A DNA stretch of 64,000 nucleotides from Oscillospiraceae bacterium (GCA_910574635.1 CAJTCG010000004.1:1-64000), one strand, 5' to 3'; shown: positions 30,094 through 39,657, counted from the stretch's first letter. The notes: generated by a model not told the origin, from the letters alone. Program-made: numbers and translations.

Positions 30094-31825
30094 AGCCGTC
30101 TGGCTGACGCCGTTCATCCATGTGCCGGCACCGGACGACGGTGCGGAGCTGCGTTACTGCCAGGAGGCCGTGGACCAGGTGCTGCGCTTCTTCGGATTGC
30201 TGGTGTTCGGCCAGAACGAGTGGGCGGGACAGCCCTTTGAGCTTCTCCCCTGGCAGGAGCAGATTGTCCGGGAGTTCTACGGTGTCCAGGTCCGGGACGA
30301 CGACGGAAGCTGGGTCCGGTACCGGCGGTTCTTGTACGACGAGATTCCGAAGAAGAACGGCAAGAGCGAATTTGCCGCCGGCCTTGGCCTGTACCACCTT
30401 CTGGCGGACGGCGAAGCCCTTCCCAATGTGGGCATCTTCGCCGTAGACAAGGAAAACGCGGATATTATCTACAAGTGCGCCAAGTACATGGTGGAGAACA
30501 CCGCCCTGTCGGAGCCCGCCCACAAGCCCCTGGCCTGGTGCCGGGACAGCGTGCGGGAGATCCGCACCCGCTTCGGCGGCGTGATGAAGGTCTACTCCGG
30601 GGACGTGGAGAACAAGCATGGTCCCTCCTTCTCCGCCATCCTCTGCGACGAGCTCCACGCATGGAAGGGCAGGAAGGGCCGGGCCCGCTGGGAGGTGCTT
30701 ACCACCGGATCCGATGCCGCCCGGCGGCAGCAGACGGTTCTGGTGCTGACCACGGCGGGCGACGACCCGGACCGGGCCTCCATCGGCTGGGAGGTTCATG
30801 AGAAATGCCGGAGGATTCTGGCTTGGCGTCAGGGGAAGCCGGAGCGGCCCCAGGATGCGGACGACCCGGAATGGCTGCCAGTGATGTACGGCGTGTCTGT
30901 CCTCACCGGGGATGACCCAGACAAGCTGAAGGACCTGGACATCTACGATGAAGCGCTCTGGAAAGCCTGCAACCCCTCCTATGGCGTGACCATGAACGCC
31001 CGGAAGTTCCGGGCGGCGGCCCGGGCGGCGAAGCAGAGCGAGGCGGCGGAGCGGGCGTTCCGCTGGCTGCGGCTGAACCAGTGGATATCCACCAAGGACG
31101 TGGGCTGGCTGCCGCTGACGCTGTACGACAAGACCCAGATCGGCCCCTCCGCCAAGGCGGAGCGTGAGGCGTGGATCAAGGAACACCTGACAGGCAAGCG
31201 GTGCTTCGGCGGGCTGGACCTGTCCAAGACCACGGACCTGACGGCGTTTGTGCTGGTGTTCCCGCCCCAGCCGGGCCTGAAGACGGCGGTGGTGCTGTTT
31301 AGGGCCTGGAAACCCCGGCAGACGGTGCTGGAGGCGGAGAAGACGGACGGAATGCCCTTCCGGGACTGGGAGCGGGCCGGGTTCCTGAACCTGTGCGCCG
31401 GGGACATGGTGGACTTCCGGGACATGGTGGACGCGGTGATGGAGGCCAAGGAGCAATACCAGCTTTTGTATCTCGGCGTCGACGCCCATCTGGCGGACAC
31501 CCTGACGCCCCAGCTGCAGGACGCGGGCGTCCAGGTTATCTCCATCTCCCAGACCATGGTGGGCATGAGCCCGGCCATGAAGGAGATCGAGCGGATGCTG
31601 CGGGGGCGGGAGATGCTCCACGTACACAACACCTGTGCCCGGTGGTGCTTCGGGAACGTCCGCTGCGCGGTAGACGGGAACGAGAATACCAAGCCCATGA
31701 AGGACCGGAGCGTCGGGCGCATCGACATCACGGTAGCCTGGGTCATCGCCGTGGCGGCATGGCTGGCCTACAGGGCGCAGCACCCATTCGATACATCAAA
31801 GCTGGAGGAGGATTGGAGCCTATGA
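30086..31825 (+). CDS. terL: Terminase large subunit
   Basis: This 579-residue terminase has an ATPase domain with Walker A-like DEIPKKNGKSEFAAG and Walker B FSAILCDELHAW, and a C-terminal nuclease domain with GGLDLSKTTDLTAFVLVF and later acidic YLGVDAHLAD. The ATG at 30086 follows GGGAGG; an in-frame TTG 18 nt earlier is less likely. It powers genome packaging into the HK97-like capsid. Confidence 0.93.
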   Translation: MPEAVWLTPFIHVPAPDDGAELRYCQEAVDQVLRFFGLLVFGQNEWAGQPFELLPWQEQIVREFYGVQVRDDDGSWVRYRRFLYDEIPKKNGKSEFAAGLGLYHLLADGEALPNVGIFAVDKENADIIYKCAKYMVENTALSEPAHKPLAWCRDSVREIRTRFGGVMKVYSGDVENKHGPSFSAILCDELHAWKGRKGRARWEVLTTGSDAARRQQTVLVLTTAGDDPDRASIGWEVHEKCRRILAWRQGKPERPQDADDPEWLPVMYGVSVLTGDDPDKLKDLDIYDEALWKACNPSYGVTMNARKFRAAARAAKQSEAAERAFRWLRLNQWISTKDVGWLPLTLYDKTQIGPSAKAEREAWIKEHLTGKRCFGGLDLSKTTDLTAFVLVFPPQPGLKTAVVLFRAWKPRQTVLEAEKTDGMPFRDWERAGFLNLCAGDMVDFRDMVDAVMEAKEQYQLLYLGVDAHLADTLTPQLQDAGVQVISISQTMVGMSPAMKEIERMLRGREMLHVHNTCARWCFGNVRCAVDGNENTKPMKDRSVGRIDITVAWVIAVAAWLAYRAQHPFDTSKLEEDWSL

Positions 31826-32043
31826 ACCTATGGAGACGAAGAAGCCCGGAGGAGCGGGCGGAACGGCGGCGGAGAGCCCTGTCGTTTCTGGGCCTGTACC
31901 TGGACGACCTGCTGATGGTTTCCGGCGGCGTCTGCTTTGTCTCGGCGGCGGCGCTCCGCTGGGGCGCGGCGGCAGGGCTGGCCACGGCCGGCGGATGCCT
32001 GGTCCTGTTCTCTGTCCTGGTGGCCAGAGCGGGAAGGAGGTAG
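31822..32043 (+). CDS. Small membrane protein between terminase and portal (73 aa)
   Basis: A very basic N-terminus (WRRRSPEERAERRRRALSF) is followed by two hydrophobic segments (residues 24-42 and 48-68). Its start overlaps the terL stop as ATGA. Small membrane genes at this site are seen in related phages; the role is unknown. Confidence 0.65.
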   Translation: MNLWRRRSPEERAERRRRALSFLGLYLDDLLMVSGGVCFVSAAALRWGAAAGLATAGGCLVLFSVLVARAGRR

Positions 32044-32047
32044 CGCG

Positions 32048-33274
32048 ATGCTGCTGAGAAATTCCCTGGGGCGGCCCAGGGCGGCGGAGTGGGCCCGTCT
32101 GAGCTGGGAGGAAACCGCCCAGCGTTTCAAAGACATCTTCCTCTCCGGCGGAGAGTACGACACCGGCATCCGGGGGGCGGAACAGCTGAGCCCGGTAGCG
32201 GCCGCCCACCGCATTTTGTGCAACGATTTCGGCATGATCCCCTTTTCCCTCTACCGCAAGGACGGGGACGCCCGGGTCCCGGCGCACGACCTTTGGATGG
32301 ATCGGGTTTTCAAGGTCCGGCCCAACGACAACATGACCCCCTACATGCTGGGGCGGACGGTGATGTCCAACGCCTTCTGGCACGGCTTCGGCGCGGTGTG
32401 GAACCGGCGGGACGGCGGCGGGCGCATCGTGGAGCGCGTCCCTCTGCCGACAGAGTGCTGTCATATCCGGCGGGACCCTGAAACAGGGCAGTATTTCTAC
32501 GATTACAGCGTGGACGGCGTGTCCCGAACCTTCACCGGCTATGAGCTGAGTTTCCTGTTCTTCGAGAGCTATGACGGCATCCGGGGCCGGGGCCTTTTAG
32601 ACCTGGCCAGAGAGACCATCGGAGCGGAGGGCGCGGCCCAGCAGTACGGGCGGAAGTTCTACCAGAACGGCGCCATGATCTCCGGCATCGTGGAGGTGGA
32701 CACAGACCTGAACCGGGAGGACCGGGAACGGGTCAAGAAGCAGTTCGCCAGCTATAACCCCTATGGAGACGACGCCTTCAAGGTGGCGGTGCTGACCAGA
32801 GGCTATAAGTACACGCCCATCGGGCTGAAGCAGTCCGACGCCCAGTACATCGAGAGCCGGGCCTTCAGCGTGGAGGAGGTCAGCCGCTTCACCGGCATTC
32901 CCAAGCACATGCTGCAAAGCGGGAAGGAATCCTACGAGAGCAACGCCCAGCAGCGGGTGGTATTTGTGCAGGACACCCTCGCGCCCTATGTGATCCAGTG
33001 GGAACAAGAGAACTCCTTCAAGTGCCTGCTGAGCTTCCAGCGGACGGAAGGACTCTACTTCAAGGGAAATCTCTCCGTGCTGATGCGGGGCGACGACCAG
33101 TCCAGGGCGGAGTTCTACGCCAAAATGGTTGAACATGGCATCATGAACCCGGACGAGTGCCGGGGCCTGGAGGAGCGGAACCCCATTCCCGGGGGTCTTG
33201 GAGGGCAATTCCTGGCGACAAAAAACCTTGGCTCGCTGGAATCTATTTTGAGAGGAGAGACGGATAATGGCTGA
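32048..33274 (+). CDS. Portal protein, HK97 family
   Basis: This 408-residue portal shows family features: FKDIFLSGGEY early, AYNPYGDDAFKVAV-like segment, and the ring-helix region FSVEEVSRFTGIPKHMLQSG with NAQQRVVFVQDTLAPYV. AGGAGG precedes the ATG at 32048. It forms the packaging vertex. It overlaps the protease gene by 8 bp. Confidence 0.92.
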   Translation: MLLRNSLGRPRAAEWARLSWEETAQRFKDIFLSGGEYDTGIRGAEQLSPVAAAHRILCNDFGMIPFSLYRKDGDARVPAHDLWMDRVFKVRPNDNMTPYMLGRTVMSNAFWHGFGAVWNRRDGGGRIVERVPLPTECCHIRRDPETGQYFYDYSVDGVSRTFTGYELSFLFFESYDGIRGRGLLDLARETIGAEGAAQQYGRKFYQNGAMISGIVEVDTDLNREDRERVKKQFASYNPYGDDAFKVAVLTRGYKYTPIGLKQSDAQYIESRAFSVEEVSRFTGIPKHMLQSGKESYESNAQQRVVFVQDTLAPYVIQWEQENSFKCLLSFQRTEGLYFKGNLSVLMRGDDQSRAEFYAKMVEHGIMNPDECRGLEERNPIPGGLGGQFLATKNLGSLESILRGETDNG

Positions 33275-33971
33275 TATCGCCCTGCGTGGGGAACTGTGGG
33301 ACAACGACAGCGCCGACGTGCTGCGCTGGTGGGGCTGGCGGGACGTCACCGCCCCCATGGACATCCAGGCGGCCCTGGAGGCCGCCGGCGGCGAGGAGGT
33401 GACGCTGCTGATCAACTCCCCCGGCGGAGACATGAGCGTGGGCGGCGAGATTCGCTCCATGCTGCGCCGGTATTCCGGGAAGACCGTGGCGCTGTTCCAG
33501 GGCCTCGGGGCCTCCGCCGCCACGCTGGCGGCCTCCGGCTGCGACGTGATCCAGAGTGAGCCGGGCGCCCTGCTGTGCTACCACAACCCCAGCGGCGCCG
33601 CCGCGGGAGATCACCGGGAGATGGAACGCTCCGCCGAGGCCCTGCGAAACGCCAGGGACTGTATCCTGGAGATGTACGAAGCCAGAGGGAGCGCACGATC
33701 CAGGGAAGAGCTGATTGCTCTGATGGACCGGGATATCTGGATCACGCCCACCCAGGCCCTGGAATACGGGCTGATCGACGAAGTGGCAGGCCTGGCGGAG
33801 CCGGAAGGGGACCCCGCCGCTTTCGTGGCGGCGGCGGGAGGCCGCATCCGTCTTACGGAGGCTATGCGGCGGAAATACCGGGACCATATAGCGGCGGAGC
33901 GGGAGACCTCGGAACAGAAGGAACAGGCAAGACGCGCCCTGGCAAAAATCCGGGCGCTTGCAAGCTACTGA
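33267..33971 (+). CDS. Head maturation protease, ClpP-like
   Basis: This 234-residue ClpP-like serine protease has INSPGGDMSVGGEIRSML, the nucleophile Ser in GLGASAATLAASGC and the His in LLCYHNPSGAAAG; the Asp is probably in IDEVAG. It would cut the scaffold part of the capsid protein. Gene order portal-protease-capsid is typical of HK97-like phages. Confidence 0.92.
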   Translation: MADIALRGELWDNDSADVLRWWGWRDVTAPMDIQAALEAAGGEEVTLLINSPGGDMSVGGEIRSMLRRYSGKTVALFQGLGASAATLAASGCDVIQSEPGALLCYHNPSGAAAGDHREMERSAEALRNARDCILEMYEARGSARSREELIALMDRDIWITPTQALEYGLIDEVAGLAEPEGDPAAFVAAAGGRIRLTEAMRRKYRDHIAAERETSEQKEQARRALAKIRALASY

Positions 33972-33993
33972 ATTTTGAAAGGCAGGTAACAGC

Positions 33994-35304
33994 ATGGACT
34001 TCATGGAAAAAATCACGGAACTGCGGGCAAAGAAGAGGGCCCTGTCGGACCAGGCGAGCGCCCTGGTGGCCGGAGACAATCTCGACGGGCTGGACGACAT
34101 CACCAACCAGATGGAGGAAATCAACAAAAATATCCAGTCCCTGGAGCGGAGCCTGGAGGCCAGCCGAGCGGGGGCGGAGCCGGTGGGCGGATACGACGGC
34201 CTTCTGCATGACGGGAAAAGCGGCGGCGAGCCCAAGGACGGCGCCCGCCCCTTCCAGAGCCTTGGCGAACAGCTCCAGGCCATCGTGGCGGTGGCCAAGA
34301 GCCACACGGCGGACAAGCGATTGATCCAGGTGAACAACGCGGTCCTGGGCGCCAATGAGGGTACCGGGGCGGACGGCGGCTTTGCCCTCCAGGAGGATTT
34401 CGCCGGGACCATTATCGAAAGCGCGGTGCAGCACAGTGAGCTCCTGAACCGGCTGGACCGCTACACCTGCTCCAGCCCCGCCAACTCCATGCGCTGGGTC
34501 AGCGCGGACGAGACGGATATCTCCGCCTCCGTGTTCGGCGGCGTGCAGATGTACTGGGCGGCGGAGGGGGCCACGGTAGCCGCCAGCAAGCCCCAGCTCA
34601 AGGAAATGAAGATGGACCTGGAGAAGATGATGGGCATTGCCTACGCCACCGACGAAATGCTGACGGACGCCGCCTTCATGACCGGCTTCTTCGGCACGGC
34701 CTTCGCCCTGGCGGCGGAACGGCTGCTGGTTTCCGGCGTGATCGCCGGGGACGGCGAGGGCAAGCCCAAAGGCTTCCTCAAATCCAAGGCCCTTATCACC
34801 GTGGACACGGAGCCCGGCCAGGCCGCCGGGAGCTTCCTGGGCGCCAACGCCGTCAAGATGCAGGCCAGGGCCATGCCCCGGAACCGGGAGCGGCTGGTGT
34901 GGCTCATGCACCCCGACGTGGAGGAACTTCTGCCCTTCCTCTCCATCCAGAACGGAGAGGCCGCCAAATTCCTGTGGAACCCGGAGGGGGGCCTTGGAAA
35001 CTTCGACACCCAGCGGGTGCTGAACAAGCCGGTGCTATTCGATGACAGCTGCTCCGCCCTGGGCGCGGCGGGTGACATCAACCTGATCGACCCCTTCCAG
35101 TACATCCTGCTGACCAAGGGCACCGCCCGGCAGGATTGGTCCGTTCACGTGGAGTTCCTGACGGACCAGAACTGCTTCCGCATGGTATACCGCTGCAACG
35201 GCGCGCCCAAAACGGACTCCACCCTGACCATCAAGAACAGCACCAAGGCGCGCAGCCCCTTCATTACGCTGGCTGCCCGCGGCGGCACCGGCGCCGAAGG
35301 CTGA
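33994..35304 (+). CDS. Major capsid protein, HK97 fold
   Basis: This 436-residue protein has an N-terminal coiled-coil delta domain (about residues 1-55), then a capsid core with ADGGFALQEDFAGTIIE, YATDEMLTDAAFMTGFF and WLMHPDVEELLPFL. The delta region is the expected substrate of the upstream protease, and cleavage probably occurs around residue 100. AAAGGCAGG lies before the ATG. Confidence 0.93.
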   Translation: MDFMEKITELRAKKRALSDQASALVAGDNLDGLDDITNQMEEINKNIQSLERSLEASRAGAEPVGGYDGLLHDGKSGGEPKDGARPFQSLGEQLQAIVAVAKSHTADKRLIQVNNAVLGANEGTGADGGFALQEDFAGTIIESAVQHSELLNRLDRYTCSSPANSMRWVSADETDISASVFGGVQMYWAAEGATVAASKPQLKEMKMDLEKMMGIAYATDEMLTDAAFMTGFFGTAFALAAERLLVSGVIAGDGEGKPKGFLKSKALITVDTEPGQAAGSFLGANAVKMQARAMPRNRERLVWLMHPDVEELLPFLSIQNGEAAKFLWNPEGGLGNFDTQRVLNKPVLFDDSCSALGAAGDINLIDPFQYILLTKGTARQDWSVHVEFLTDQNCFRMVYRCNGAPKTDSTLTIKNSTKARSPFITLAARGGTGAEG

Positions 35305-35318
35305 GAAAGGAGGACGCA

Positions 35319-35813
35319 ATGGCGAAACAGAGTACGAAAGGCACCACGAAGGCACCGAGGGGGAAGAAGGCGGCAGCGGCCCCGGTGGAGCAGCCCGGCC
35401 TCATGGGCGAAGCGGAACCCATGCTGGAGACTCCTGAAGCGACCGCCCCCGCTGCTGAAGAACTTCCGCCCGCGGTTCCGGGTGAGGCGGCGGCCGTTCC
35501 GCCGGAAGCCCCTGAATCTGGCCTGGAAACCGGGGCTGTTCCCGAGGGGGACAGCCTCCCCGAGGCCCAAGCCCTGCCGGAGGGGGATTCCAAACCGGAG
35601 GGCCGCCGGGCGGTGGTCCGGTCCCCCAAGGGGCTGAACCTCCGGGCGGGACCCGCGTTGAACTATGACGTGCTGGAGGTCCTGCCCGACGGCATGGAGG
35701 TCCTGGCGCTGGACCTGCCCAGGGGCGCGGCGGTCCCTGGCTGGGAACTGGTGGACGCCGGGGGCCGGACCGGGTGGGCCTCCGCCCGGTTCCTGCGGCC
35801 GCTGGAGGACTAA
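35319..35813 (+). CDS. SH3b-domain protein downstream of capsid
   Basis: This 164-residue protein has a low-complexity Pro/Glu/Ala-rich region (about residues 20-100) and a C-terminal bacterial SH3 domain (VRSPKGLNLRAGPALNYDVL, ending GRTGWASARFLRPLED). SH3b domains bind cell-wall or surface sugars and peptides, so it may decorate the capsid. AAAGGAGGA precedes the ATG at 35319. Confidence 0.75.
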   Translation: MAKQSTKGTTKAPRGKKAAAAPVEQPGLMGEAEPMLETPEATAPAAEELPPAVPGEAAAVPPEAPESGLETGAVPEGDSLPEAQALPEGDSKPEGRRAVVRSPKGLNLRAGPALNYDVLEVLPDGMEVLALDLPRGAAVPGWELVDAGGRTGWASARFLRPLED

Positions 35814-35816
35814 GGC

Positions 35817-36266
35817 GTGGGGGTGCCGGAGGCGCGAAAGGTCACGCTGCTGGCCTTCTGCCGCCTGGACGGACTCTCGCCGGAGGAAGAGGGGCTTCTT
35901 GCGGTCCTGTATGACGCCGCCGTGGGCTACATGACCCAGGCGGGGGTCCGGGAGCCGCCGGAGGACACGCCCCGCCGGGCCCAGTATGATTTGTGCGTGA
36001 ATTACCTGGTCCTGGACAGCTGGGACCAGCGGGACGTGTCCTTTGTGGGGACCTCCTCCACGGAGAACCCCGCCTTCCGGCGGCTGCTGAACCAGATGAA
36101 ACTGACGGAACCGGAGGGGCCCCCGCCGCAAACCAGCGAAGCGTTTGCGGTGGGGAGAGCCGGAAGAAACGAAGCGGTGGGAGGGACTGGCAAAGCCGGT
36201 CCCGACCGGAGCGGAGTTTTTGACGGCGAGGACACATCCGACCCCGAGGAGGGTGAGCCGTCATGA
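35817..36266 (+). CDS. Head-tail connector protein (Gp6-like)
   Basis: This 149-residue protein (GTG start) has the helical connector pattern YDAAVGYMTQAGVREPPED, then AQYDLCVNYLVLDSWDQRD and PAFRRLLNQMKL. Its C-terminal 40 residues overlap the 36126-36225 structured element and are probably not part of the fold. It sits between capsid and closure genes as expected. Confidence 0.8.
   Translation: MGVPEARKVTLLAFCRLDGLSPEEEGLLAVLYDAAVGYMTQAGVREPPEDTPRRAQYDLCVNYLVLDSWDQRDVSFVGTSSTENPAFRRLLNQMKLTEPEGPPPQTSEAFAVGRAGRNEAVGGTGKAGPDRSGVFDGEDTSDPEEGEPS
36126..36225 (+). repeat. Structured repeat element, copy 1 (~100 nt)
   Basis: Hairpin 1 is an 8-bp stem (36126-36133 with 36143-36150) with loop CAGCGAAGC, followed directly by TGGGGAGAG. 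Hairpin 2 is a 9-bp stem with one G-T pair (36183-36191 with 36195-36203). The tail contains GGAGC, GGA and GACG. The same architecture with different stem sequence lies at 49475-49575. Here it overlaps the 3' end of the connector gene. Confidence 0.6.
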
Positions 36267-36826
36267 CAACAGGAAGCGATCTGAAGGAGCGCGTCCAGGT
36301 CCAGAGCCTGCTCTACTATCCGGAGGCCAACGTCTACGCCTGGGAGGTCAAGCGCAATACCTGGGCGAAGGCGGAGCAGGATACCAGGAAGAATCTCTTT
36401 TCCTCCGCTGGCATCGGCGCCAGGGGCGTCACCTTCACTCTCCGGCGGAATCCGGAGCTGACAATTGTCAACTCCTTCCTCTGGCGGGGGCAGTTCTGTT
36501 TCCTCACCTCCATCGTGGACGGAGATCCCGGCTTCCAGGTGGTGCAGGCGGCGCTGTGCGACCTGGTGGACTGCATCAAGGACGCGGACATGGAAACCCA
36601 GGGCTGCCGCTTCCCCGGCATCCTGACGGAGAAGTATGTGGGCCATGAACAGCTGGACCCCCACGCCGAAGTGACGGGGGACCTGGTGCTGGTGACGCCG
36701 AAGGTGGTGTCGCTGAAGCCGGGCAGCTGGGTACTCATAGGGGAGCGCCACTTCCTGGTGCGGGTCCCCCATGAGCTGGACCCGTACAAGAACGAGTACG
36801 AGATTCGGAGAACGGAGGACACCTGA
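36263..36826 (+). CDS. Head closure / head-tail joining protein
   Basis: This 187-residue protein starts in an ATGA overlap with the connector gene. A beta-rich pattern (FTLRRNPELTIVNSFLWRGQ, then WVLIGERHFLVRVPHELDPY) suits head-closure proteins of the SPP1 gp16 kind. Assigned mainly by position. Confidence 0.65.
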   Translation: MTTGSDLKERVQVQSLLYYPEANVYAWEVKRNTWAKAEQDTRKNLFSSAGIGARGVTFTLRRNPELTIVNSFLWRGQFCFLTSIVDGDPGFQVVQAALCDLVDCIKDADMETQGCRFPGILTEKYVGHEQLDPHAEVTGDLVLVTPKVVSLKPGSWVLIGERHFLVRVPHELDPYKNEYEIRRTEDT

Positions 36827-37317
36827 TGCAGGAATTTACGGTTGACACCGCTGGCTGGAACGCGTTCTGGGACCGCTGGAAGAACACCATTGACAAGATT
36901 CCCGGCTTGAAAGAAGCGATGCTGGAAAAGCTCGGCGGCCGGGTCCAGGGAGAAGTCCGGCAGACGATAGACCGTTCCGGGCTTCATGACTCCAGGGGCC
37001 GGGTGAAGCGCTGGCAGAACCCGCATGTGGGGTCCGGGCGGGGCTATGTGGCCGTGCGGGCGGACTCCGTAGAGGTGGCCGCCGGCTACAGGGACCGCCA
37101 GAGGCTGAACGCCGGGGCCCTGACCAACTTCCTCTCCAGCGGGCATAAGGTCCGGGGCCCCTCCGGGCGGGCGAAGCGCTACCGGCCCCGGGCTAGAATG
37201 ACCCGAGTGAGGGGCCTGGACTTCTATAGCAAGGCCAAAGCGGAGTCTGAAAAAATCGCCGTCCAGGAGGCGGAGGACTTCCTGCGGCGGCTGACGGTGA
37301 CGGAGCTGAAATTATGA
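36826..37317 (+). CDS. HK97 gp10-like tail component
   Basis: This 163-residue basic protein (DTAGWNAFWDRWKNTIDKIP, then VQGEVRQTIDRSGLHDSRGR) matches the gp10-like tail-completion family by size, position and the early helix followed by an Arg-rich loop. It overlaps the previous gene by one base. Confidence 0.8.
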   Translation: MQEFTVDTAGWNAFWDRWKNTIDKIPGLKEAMLEKLGGRVQGEVRQTIDRSGLHDSRGRVKRWQNPHVGSGRGYVAVRADSVEVAAGYRDRQRLNAGALTNFLSSGHKVRGPSGRAKRYRPRARMTRVRGLDFYSKAKAESEKIAVQEAEDFLRRLTVTELKL

Positions 37318-37805
37318 GAGAAGGAACCATCCTCCCGGCTGATATTACCGGGGCGGTCGTGGAGCGGCTGAAGGAGGCGTTCCCCGGCGAGAAGGTCTAC
37401 ACGGACCTGGCACCCAGGGATTTTGAGCGGCCCAGCAATATGGTGGAGCTTGTGAAGCTGGGCTTCGACCCGCTAAGTCACGGAATGAGCGGCGTGGAGC
37501 TTCTGTACAAGGTCAAGATCACCACCTTTTCCGCGGTGGATGAGGTCCACGCCTCCCATCTGCCCGTGTTGGACCTGCGGTCTTTGCTGGTCATGGGGGC
37601 CTTTGCCGCCGGGTATATCCGGGTGAAGGACCGGGCCCCGAAGGTTCAAAGCATGGAGGCGGATACCTCCTTCTTCGACTGCGCCGTGGTGACGCTGACT
37701 CTGGCACTGACCCTGGACCGGGCCGATTTCGTTGGGCCGGAGCTCTATGAGCTGATGCAAAACCTCGAACTGCAGGTTCGAGTGAAAAAGGAGAATGACA
37801 CATGA
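37314..37805 (+). CDS. Tail terminator-like protein
   Basis: This 163-residue protein (VVERLKEAFPGEKVYTDLAP, then FFDCAVVTLTLALTLDRADF) matches the phage tail-terminator-like family that precedes PBSX-type sheath genes. ATGA overlaps on both sides. It would stop tail-tube growth. Confidence 0.75.
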   Translation: MREGTILPADITGAVVERLKEAFPGEKVYTDLAPRDFERPSNMVELVKLGFDPLSHGMSGVELLYKVKITTFSAVDEVHASHLPVLDLRSLLVMGAFAAGYIRVKDRAPKVQSMEADTSFFDCAVVTLTLALTLDRADFVGPELYELMQNLELQVRVKKENDT

Positions 37806-38950
37806 GTGATAAATTGACGATGCCCACGCTGACCATTCTGTTTCAGCAGCGGGCCCAGACGGCGATTGCCCGGAGCCAGAAGGGCGTGGCGGCGCTGATC
37901 CTGCGGGACGCGCTGACCGCCGGGGAAGCCTGGTCCCTGACCTCCACGGGCCAGATTCCTGAAAAGCTGGGGAAGGAGAACCAGAACGCCATCCGGCGTG
38001 TGTTCAAGGGCGGGGTGAACCCACCCCGGAAGGTGCTGGTGTACTGCCTGGGGGCGGAGGACACGCTGGAGGCGGAGGCGGCTCCCCAGGCGGAGGACGG
38101 TGAAGAGCCCGGCGGAACGGAGGAGGCCAGGCCCGGCAGCGGCGCCGCCGCCCTGCGGTGGCTGGGTACCCAGAGGTTTGACTATCTGGCGGGTCCGGCG
38201 GACCTGAGCGAGGCGGAGGCCGCCGTGATCCAGGAGTGGATCATTCAAAAGCGGGAGGACGACCATGTGATTTTCAAGGCCGTCTTGCCGGGATGCGCGG
38301 CGGACAGCGAGGGAGTGGTGAACTTCACCGCCTCCGGCATCCAGGTGGGAGGGGACGTATTTGACGCCGCCGGGTACTGCGGCCGGGTGGCGGGGCTCAT
38401 CGCCGGGACCCCCATGAAGCAGGCCGTCACCTACGCCGCCCTGCCGGAGGTGGAGGACATCCGCCGCCTTTCCGCCCTGGAGGAGGACGAGGCCGTGGGC
38501 CGTGGCGAGCTCATCCTGACCCACGACGGGGAGAAGGTGAAGCTGGGCCGGGGCGTGAACTCCCTGACGAATACCACGGGCCGGTCCGAGGTGTGGCGGA
38601 AAATTAAAATCGTGGAGCTGCTGGACCTTTTGCAGTGGGATTTGCGGCTGGCGATTCAGGACAACTACATCGGCAAGTTCCAGAACAGCTACGACAACAA
38701 GCTGCTGCTCATCACCGCCGTGAAGCTGTACCTTCAGGCCCTGGCGAAGGACCAGCTCATTGAGGAGGACTTCTCCTGCGACATCGACGTGGAGGAGCAG
38801 GACGCCTATCTCCAGAGCGTGGGCGTTGCTACGGCGGAAATGACGGAGCAGCAGATCCGGGAGGCCAATACCGGGACCTACGTCTTTCTGGCGCTGGATA
38901 TCCGGCCCATTGACGCCATTGAGGACGTGCGGATCAGGATTTATCTGTAA
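37802..38950 (+). CDS. Tail sheath protein (XkdK-like)
   Basis: This 382-residue protein has the contractile sheath core: FTASGIQVGGDVFDAAGYCG, then RVAGLIAGTPMKQAVTYAAL and a conserved ending ALDIRPIDAIEDVRIRIYL. It establishes a myovirus-type contractile tail of PBSX style. It overlaps the terminator gene as ATGA. Confidence 0.92.
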   Translation: MSDKLTMPTLTILFQQRAQTAIARSQKGVAALILRDALTAGEAWSLTSTGQIPEKLGKENQNAIRRVFKGGVNPPRKVLVYCLGAEDTLEAEAAPQAEDGEEPGGTEEARPGSGAAALRWLGTQRFDYLAGPADLSEAEAAVIQEWIIQKREDDHVIFKAVLPGCAADSEGVVNFTASGIQVGGDVFDAAGYCGRVAGLIAGTPMKQAVTYAALPEVEDIRRLSALEEDEAVGRGELILTHDGEKVKLGRGVNSLTNTTGRSEVWRKIKIVELLDLLQWDLRLAIQDNYIGKFQNSYDNKLLLITAVKLYLQALAKDQLIEEDFSCDIDVEEQDAYLQSVGVATAEMTEQQIREANTGTYVFLALDIRPIDAIEDVRIRIYL

Positions 38951-38965
38951 AAAGGAGGTTTTGAT

Positions 38966-39403
38966 ATGGCATTTGAAAACGGCTCCCGGGTAATGAACGG
39001 GACCTTCGGCACCGTGTGGGCGGACGGCAGCGAGATTGCGGAGATTTCCGCCTTCCAGCTGAAGGTGGCGAAGAATTTCGACCCCATCAACATGTGCGGC
39101 CAGATGGCGGAGGACCGGAAGCTGACGGGCATTAAAATTACCGGCTCCATGACGCTGCACAAGGTCTACAGCCGGGGGGCGGAGGACGTGAACGCCGCCA
39201 ACCGGGGCCACGACGTGCGGCGGACTTTGGTTGCCAAGCTGGCGGACCCGGACGCCTACGGCGCGGAGCGGGTGGCGGTGTACGGCATGAACTACGACGA
39301 GCAGACCCTGATGGACTTCGCCGCCGGTAAGGCGGGGAGCATGACGGTCCCCTTCCAGGCCACGGGGTTTGAGTATCTAGACCAGGTGCCGCCGCCCCAG
39401 TGA
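38966..39403 (+). CDS. Tail tube protein (XkdM-like)
   Basis: This 145-residue protein (FENGSRVMNGTFGTVWADGS, then KITGSMTLHKVYSRG) matches XkdM-like tail tubes. AAAGGAGG precedes the ATG. It directly follows the sheath gene, the standard order. Confidence 0.92.
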   Translation: MAFENGSRVMNGTFGTVWADGSEIAEISAFQLKVAKNFDPINMCGQMAEDRKLTGIKITGSMTLHKVYSRGAEDVNAANRGHDVRRTLVAKLADPDAYGAERVAVYGMNYDEQTLMDFAAGKAGSMTVPFQATGFEYLDQVPPPQ

Positions 39404-39440
39404 GGGCATGAAAGAAGCCGCCCCTGACAGGCGGCGAGAA

Positions 39441-39469
39441 TTGACAAAATACAGTGCGGCTGGTATGAT
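39441..39469 (+). promoter_or_regulatory. Promoter of type I module 2
   Basis: TTGACA (39441-39446), a 17-bp spacer and TATGAT (39464-39469) form a strong promoter inside the tail operon, 100 bp before the small peptide gene. Confidence 0.7.
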
Positions 39470-39570
39470 GAGGCCAGAAGGACGCTGTTGCATAATAGGC
39501 GGTCGGCCCATTCCCTTGCGAAAGGGGGTGGTTCATTTCCCGGAGATCATATCGAAGGGAGGTGACGCTG

Positions 39571-39657
39571 ATGTGGAGAAAACGGCTGTACGCAGTACTC
39601 CGGTTTCTGGTGTGCTTGGCTTTTTGGGCCTACATACTCACCATAAAAGCGTGTTGA
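39571..39657 (+). CDS. Putative type I toxin peptide (28 aa), novel sequence
   Basis: A 28-codon peptide: a basic start (MWRKRLYAVLRF), one membrane helix rich in Leu, Ala and Trp, and KAC at the end. AGGGAGGTGA precedes the ATG. It has its own promoter and a hairpin at the stop codon (39654-39662 with 39676-39684). It is flanked by an inverted repeat (39498-39509 with 39704-39715, one mismatch) and met by an antisense promoter. The layout copies the holin-like toxin module at 15.5 kb, although the peptide sequences differ. Confidence 0.65.
   Translation: MWRKRLYAVLRFLVCLAFWAYILTIKAC

Noticed and set aside
30065..31783. 572-codon minus-strand open frame over the terminase gene
   Set aside because: Shadow of the large terminase; low-complexity Gly/His/Leu composition and no start signal.
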